DNA of 64,000 nt. Origin: Marinibaculum pumilum. GTDB taxonomy: Bacteria > Pseudomonadota > Alphaproteobacteria > Ferrovibrionales > Ferrovibrionaceae. Each line of letters begins with the position of its first letter. The first letter of the stretch is position 1. Positions 61,253 to 64,000 of the stretch are shown in pieces. A program made the position numbers and the translations under genes. Under the pieces are notes generated by a model that did not search any database, was not told where the DNA came from, and was given only the letters and a program-made list of their open reading frames with translations. The DNA lies in NCBI RefSeq assembly GCF_042646425.1, contig NZ_JBHRTR010000023.1, positions 1 through 64,000 on the forward strand, given 5' to 3'.

Positions 61253-61518
61253 CACTACCCCTCTGGTACCAGCCAAAGCGCGGGACCTCCTGCGCGCACC
61301 GGAAATGCAAACACTTGTGTCGAGGCGATAGTTTGGATTGCGAGGGTTTCCAATTGGTTGCGGGGAACGCGAAGAAGGCGGTGCGAAGGCCCGCAATCCG
61401 GCCCTGCCCGGCGAATGGCTGGATTTGTGACCACCGCCTCCTTTAGAAATGTGCGGTCCCGGCGCGGCGCCGTGCCGCCGCGCCGGGCCGCGCAGCAGCA
61501 ACGAGGACCGGCCCCTTC

Positions 61519-62706
61519 ATGTTCGATTTCGACCGCATCATCGACCGCCGCGGCAGCCACGCGGCGAAGTGGGACAGCATGGCGAAGCTGTCCGGGATCA
61601 CGGCCGAGGATGCGATCCCGATGTGGGTGGCCGACATGGACTTCGCCGCGCCGCCGGGTGTGACCGAGGCGCTGATGGAAGAGGTCGCGCGCGCCACCCA
61701 CGGCTATTATGCCGATACCGGCTCCTGGGCCGCGGCGCTGGCGGAATGGGCGGGGCGGCGCCACGGGCTGGCGGTCGATCCGGCCTGGGTCAGCCCGACC
61801 CCGGGCATCGTCTCCGCCCTGGGCCTGATCCAGCAGGCGGTGAGCGAGCCGGGCGACGAGATCGTCGTCTTCCCGCCGGCCTACCATGCCTTCCGCAAGA
61901 TCATCCGCGCCAATGGCCGCAGCATCCTGGACGTGCCGCTGGAGGAGCGGAACGGCCGCTATGTCATGGACCTGGAGGCGATGACGGCGAAGCTGACCCC
62001 GCGCAGCCGCGCCGTGTTCCTGTGCAGCCCGCACAACCCGGGCGGCACCGTCTGGACGGCGGAGGAACTGGGCGCCCTGGCGCAGCTCTGTATCGAGCGC
62101 GACCTGGTCCTGGTCTCCGACGAGATCCACTGCGACCTGGTGTTCGACGGCGCGCGGCACGTGCCGACCCTGACCGCGGCGCCGGAGGTGGCGGACCGGC
62201 TGATCACCTGCATGGCCGCGACCAAAACCTTCAACCTGGCCGGCGCCCATGTCGGCGCCTGCATCACCACCAACCCGGCGCTGAAGGCGAAGCTGGACGC
62301 GCGGATCAATGCCGCCGGTCTGGGCTCCTACAATGGCTTCGGGATGACCGCGACGGAGGCCGCCTGGCGCACCGGGGAGTCCTGGCTCGACGCGCTGCTG
62401 CCCTACCTGCAGGGTAATCGCGACCTGCTGGACGCGCGCATCGAGGCGGCGGCGCCGGGCGCCCGCTCGATGCGGCTCGACGCCACCTATCTGGGCTGGG
62501 TCGATTTCTCCGGCACCGGCCTGCCGCCGGAGGAGGTGGCGCGGCGGGTCGCGGAGGGCGCGCGCATCTTCGCCAGCCCGGGGGAGCAGTTCGGCCCGGG
62601 CGGCGAGAGCTGGATGCGCTTCAACTTCGCCACCCCGCGGCCGATCCTGGAGGACGCGCTGGGCCGGCTGGAGGATGCCTTCGGCGACCTGAGGGCGGCA
62701 GCATGA
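61519..62706 (+). CDS. PatB/MalY-type PLP-dependent lyase or aminotransferase
   Basis: The 395-residue product is a fold-I PLP enzyme of the MalY/PatB family, which includes cystathionine beta-lyases and C-S lyases. Typical features are IPMWVADMDFAAPPGVTEAL at the N-terminus, SPHNPGGTVWTAEEL, VSDEIHCDLVF and the PLP lysine in ACMAATKTFNLAGAHVG-like context (CMAATKTFNLAG). Substrate is unknown; a sulfur-containing amino acid is most likely. It probably forms an operon with the hydrolase gene 10 bases downstream. Confidence 0.9.
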   Translation: MFDFDRIIDRRGSHAAKWDSMAKLSGITAEDAIPMWVADMDFAAPPGVTEALMEEVARATHGYYADTGSWAAALAEWAGRRHGLAVDPAWVSPTPGIVSALGLIQQAVSEPGDEIVVFPPAYHAFRKIIRANGRSILDVPLEERNGRYVMDLEAMTAKLTPRSRAVFLCSPHNPGGTVWTAEELGALAQLCIERDLVLVSDEIHCDLVFDGARHVPTLTAAPEVADRLITCMAATKTFNLAGAHVGACITTNPALKAKLDARINAAGLGSYNGFGMTATEAAWRTGESWLDALLPYLQGNRDLLDARIEAAAPGARSMRLDATYLGWVDFSGTGLPPEEVARRVAEGARIFASPGEQFGPGGESWMRFNFATPRPILEDALGRLEDAFGDLRAAA

Positions 62707-62718
62707 GGGCGGCAGCAT
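62691..62718 (+). repeat. 14-bp tandem duplication across the patB-like stop codon
   Basis: GAGGGCGGCAGCAT occurs twice in direct succession. The first copy contains the lyase stop; the second ends in the start of the next gene. Removing one copy would restore a 4-base ATGA overlap, so the duplication seems to have separated two formerly overlapping genes. Confidence 0.85.
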
Positions 62719-63487
62719 GACCAGGCCCGTCGTCGGCGTGATCGGCAACCACCACCTGATCGAGAACCGCTTCGCCTGCCAACTGGTAGGGGAGCGCAAT
62801 CTCTGGGCCCTGGCCCAGGTCTGCGGCGCGCTGCCGCTGACCTTCGCCGGCTGTCCGGAGATCACCGACATGGAAGCGCTGCTGGCGACCGTCGACGGCA
62901 TCGTCCTGACCGGCGCCCGCGCCAACGTGCACCCCTCCCGCTTCGGCTTGGCGGAGGATCCGGCCCACGAACCCTACGACGCCCGGCGGGACTCGCTGGC
63001 CCTGGCGCTGGTCGAGGCCTGTGTCGACCGCGGCGTGCCGCTGCTGGCGATCTGCCGCGGCTTCCAGGAGATGGCGGTCGCCTATGGCAGCACCCTGCAC
63101 CCGGAGATCCGCAACCTGCCGGGCCGCATGAACCACCGCATGCCGCGTCTGCCGAACGGCGAGATCCATCCCGACCAGGAGGTGGTGTTCGCCGACCGCC
63201 ACGAGGTCCGCCTGGCGCCCGGCGGTGCTTTCGCGCGGATCATGGGCCGCGACCTGATCCGGGTGAACTCCCTGCACGGCCAGGGCATCATGCAGGCCGG
63301 CCCGCGGGTGGTCGTGGAAGGCGTGGCCGAGGACGAGACGATCGAGGCGATCCGGGTCGACGGCGCCAAGGGCTTCGCCCTCGGCGTGCAATGGCATGCC
63401 GAGTACGACCCGCAGACCAACCCGGTGAACCGCGCCCTGTTCGAGGCCTTCGGCCAGGCAATCTCAGGATACAGCAAGGCGGCGTGA
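62717..63487 (+). CDS. Gamma-glutamyl-GABA hydrolase-like class I amidotransferase
   Basis: The 256-residue product is a PuuD-like peptidase C26 protein. The nucleophile is C113 in LAICRGFQEMAVAYGSTLHPEI; the catalytic His lies in FALGVQWHAEYDP and an acidic residue follows. GVIGNHHLIENRFACQLVGERNLWALAQVCGALPL at the start and GIVLTGARANVHPSRFG fit the family. PuuD cleaves gamma-glutamyl amides in putrescine breakdown; no other put/puu gene is present, so the substrate may be another gamma-glutamyl compound. It follows the PatB-like gene by 10 bases. Confidence 0.9.
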   Translation: MTRPVVGVIGNHHLIENRFACQLVGERNLWALAQVCGALPLTFAGCPEITDMEALLATVDGIVLTGARANVHPSRFGLAEDPAHEPYDARRDSLALALVEACVDRGVPLLAICRGFQEMAVAYGSTLHPEIRNLPGRMNHRMPRLPNGEIHPDQEVVFADRHEVRLAPGGAFARIMGRDLIRVNSLHGQGIMQAGPRVVVEGVAEDETIEAIRVDGAKGFALGVQWHAEYDPQTNPVNRALFEAFGQAISGYSKAA

Positions 63488-63626
63488 CGCCTGCCGCCGG
63501 TTGGGGCGGGAGGCGGACAGGCGAACGATAGATTCGCATACCCCAGGAATTGCTTGTACGTCCGTCCAATTTTTCCTACGATGCCTGCAACGAACGGCCG
63601 GAGCGCCGGATCATCGGGGAGGGGAC

Positions 63627-64000
63627 ATGGAAGCGGAGGTTCTCCAGACGTCCGGGGGCAGGCCGGCAGGACGCGGCCATCTGCTGCGGCTCCTGCGGAC
63701 GCAGGAAGGCATCGTGCTGTCGCTGACGGCGGCGCTCGTGTTCCTGTTCAGCGTCGCCCTGAAGGGCTTCCTTGCCATCGGCAATATCGAGAACCTGCTG
63801 TTCAACGTCTCCCTGCTCGGGATTCTCGCTGTCGGCATGGGGGTCGTGGTGATCGGCCGCGGCGTGGACCTGTCGCAGATCGCGATCATGGGCACCAGCG
63901 CCGCCCTGGTCCTGTCGCTGCTGAACGGCGGCACGCCGCTGCCCTGGGCGCTGCTTCTGTCCGCCCTTCTGGCGCTGGCGATGGGCGCCTTCAACGGGAT
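63627..64000 (+). CDS. Sugar-type ABC permease, N-terminal part (cut by window edge)
   Basis: An ATG at 63627 with GGGGAGGGGAC before it opens a frame that runs off the right edge. The first 124 residues show the RbsC/BPD_transp_2 family pattern: a charged N-terminus with RLLRTQEGIVLSLTAALVFLFSVALKGFLAIGNIENLLFNVSLLGILAVGMGVVVIGRGVDLS, where IxxRGVDLS is characteristic of monosaccharide permeases. The rest of the transporter presumably lies to the right. The gap before it (63488..63626) contains AT-rich sequence suitable for a promoter. Confidence 0.85.
   Translation, partial: MEAEVLQTSGGRPAGRGHLLRLLRTQEGIVLSLTAALVFLFSVALKGFLAIGNIENLLFNVSLLGILAVGMGVVVIGRGVDLSQIAIMGTSAALVLSLLNGGTPLPWALLLSALLALAMGAFNG

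Overview
The window is a high-GC alphaproteobacterial chromosome segment, most likely from a free-living, motile, aerobic heterotroph of the Rhodospirillales or a close relative. This rests on: a flagellar export locus running from flhB straight into a CckA-type histidine kinase; a eukaryote-like NADP isocitrate dehydrogenase; cytochrome c' with a b561-type cytochrome; and many short-chain dehydrogenase, acyl-CoA and solute-uptake genes. Species cannot be read from the sequence. I found no tRNA or rRNA gene, CRISPR array, transposase, integrase or phage gene. One run of 113 N (7675..7787) interrupts the kinase gene.

Layout. 1..311 has no gene, only palindromes. 312..2706 (minus): fliP, fliO, an uncharacterised gene and a FlhB-C-domain paralogue. 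2949..6889 (plus): flgB, flgC, fliE, fliQ, fliR, flhB, followed by the cckA-like kinase and recA. 11026..13405: a LysR regulator divergent from a Rieske oxygenase. 13655..18837: alaS, a DUF411 protein, a methyltransferase, then an AraC regulator with a DUF2000 protein on the other strand. 18988..22402: icd, a LOG-family hydrolase, cytochrome c' and cytochrome b561. 22579..27110: a long disordered LysM protein, a small unknown and an Atm1-type ABC exporter. 27118..32098 (minus): padR, membrane-fusion protein and RND pump, with an AT-rich palindrome in front that is a good candidate PadR operator. 32375..36823: two methyltransferases, an unknown 461-residue protein and an acyl-CoA ligase, mostly overlapping stop to start. 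37024..41020: a glutaredoxin-MauE-type fusion, then acyl-CoA dehydrogenase, CaiB-type CoA transferase and a GntR/HutC regulator; a palindrome in front of the dehydrogenase fits that regulator. 41048..48427: unknown protein, dienoyl-CoA-reductase-like SDR, class III adenylate cyclase, glyoxalase I, a thiamine-diphosphate enzyme and a hydratase. 48508..54461 (minus): a complete peptide-type ABC importer. 54713..64000: SDR, large hybrid kinase, exported glyoxalase-fold protein, chemoreceptor, PatB-type lyase, glutamine-amidotransferase-like hydrolase, and the start of a sugar-type ABC permease that runs off the window.

How the parts fit. The left 10 kb holds flagellar secretion and basal-body rod genes next to the cell-cycle kinase that in other alphaproteobacteria controls CtrA. 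The rest is accessory metabolism and transport in small, locally regulated operons. No dramatic new system is evident. The strongest observations are: (1) the peptide ABC importer has one ATPase subunit with substitutions at the Q-loop, Walker B and H-loop positions, paired with a partner whose signature motif is also altered, i.e. an asymmetric ATPase pair; (2) two operator-like palindromes lie beside the regulators that should bind them; (3) a FlhB-C-domain paralogue lacks the autocleavage motif; (4) the RND pump lacks two proton-relay residues of AcrB.
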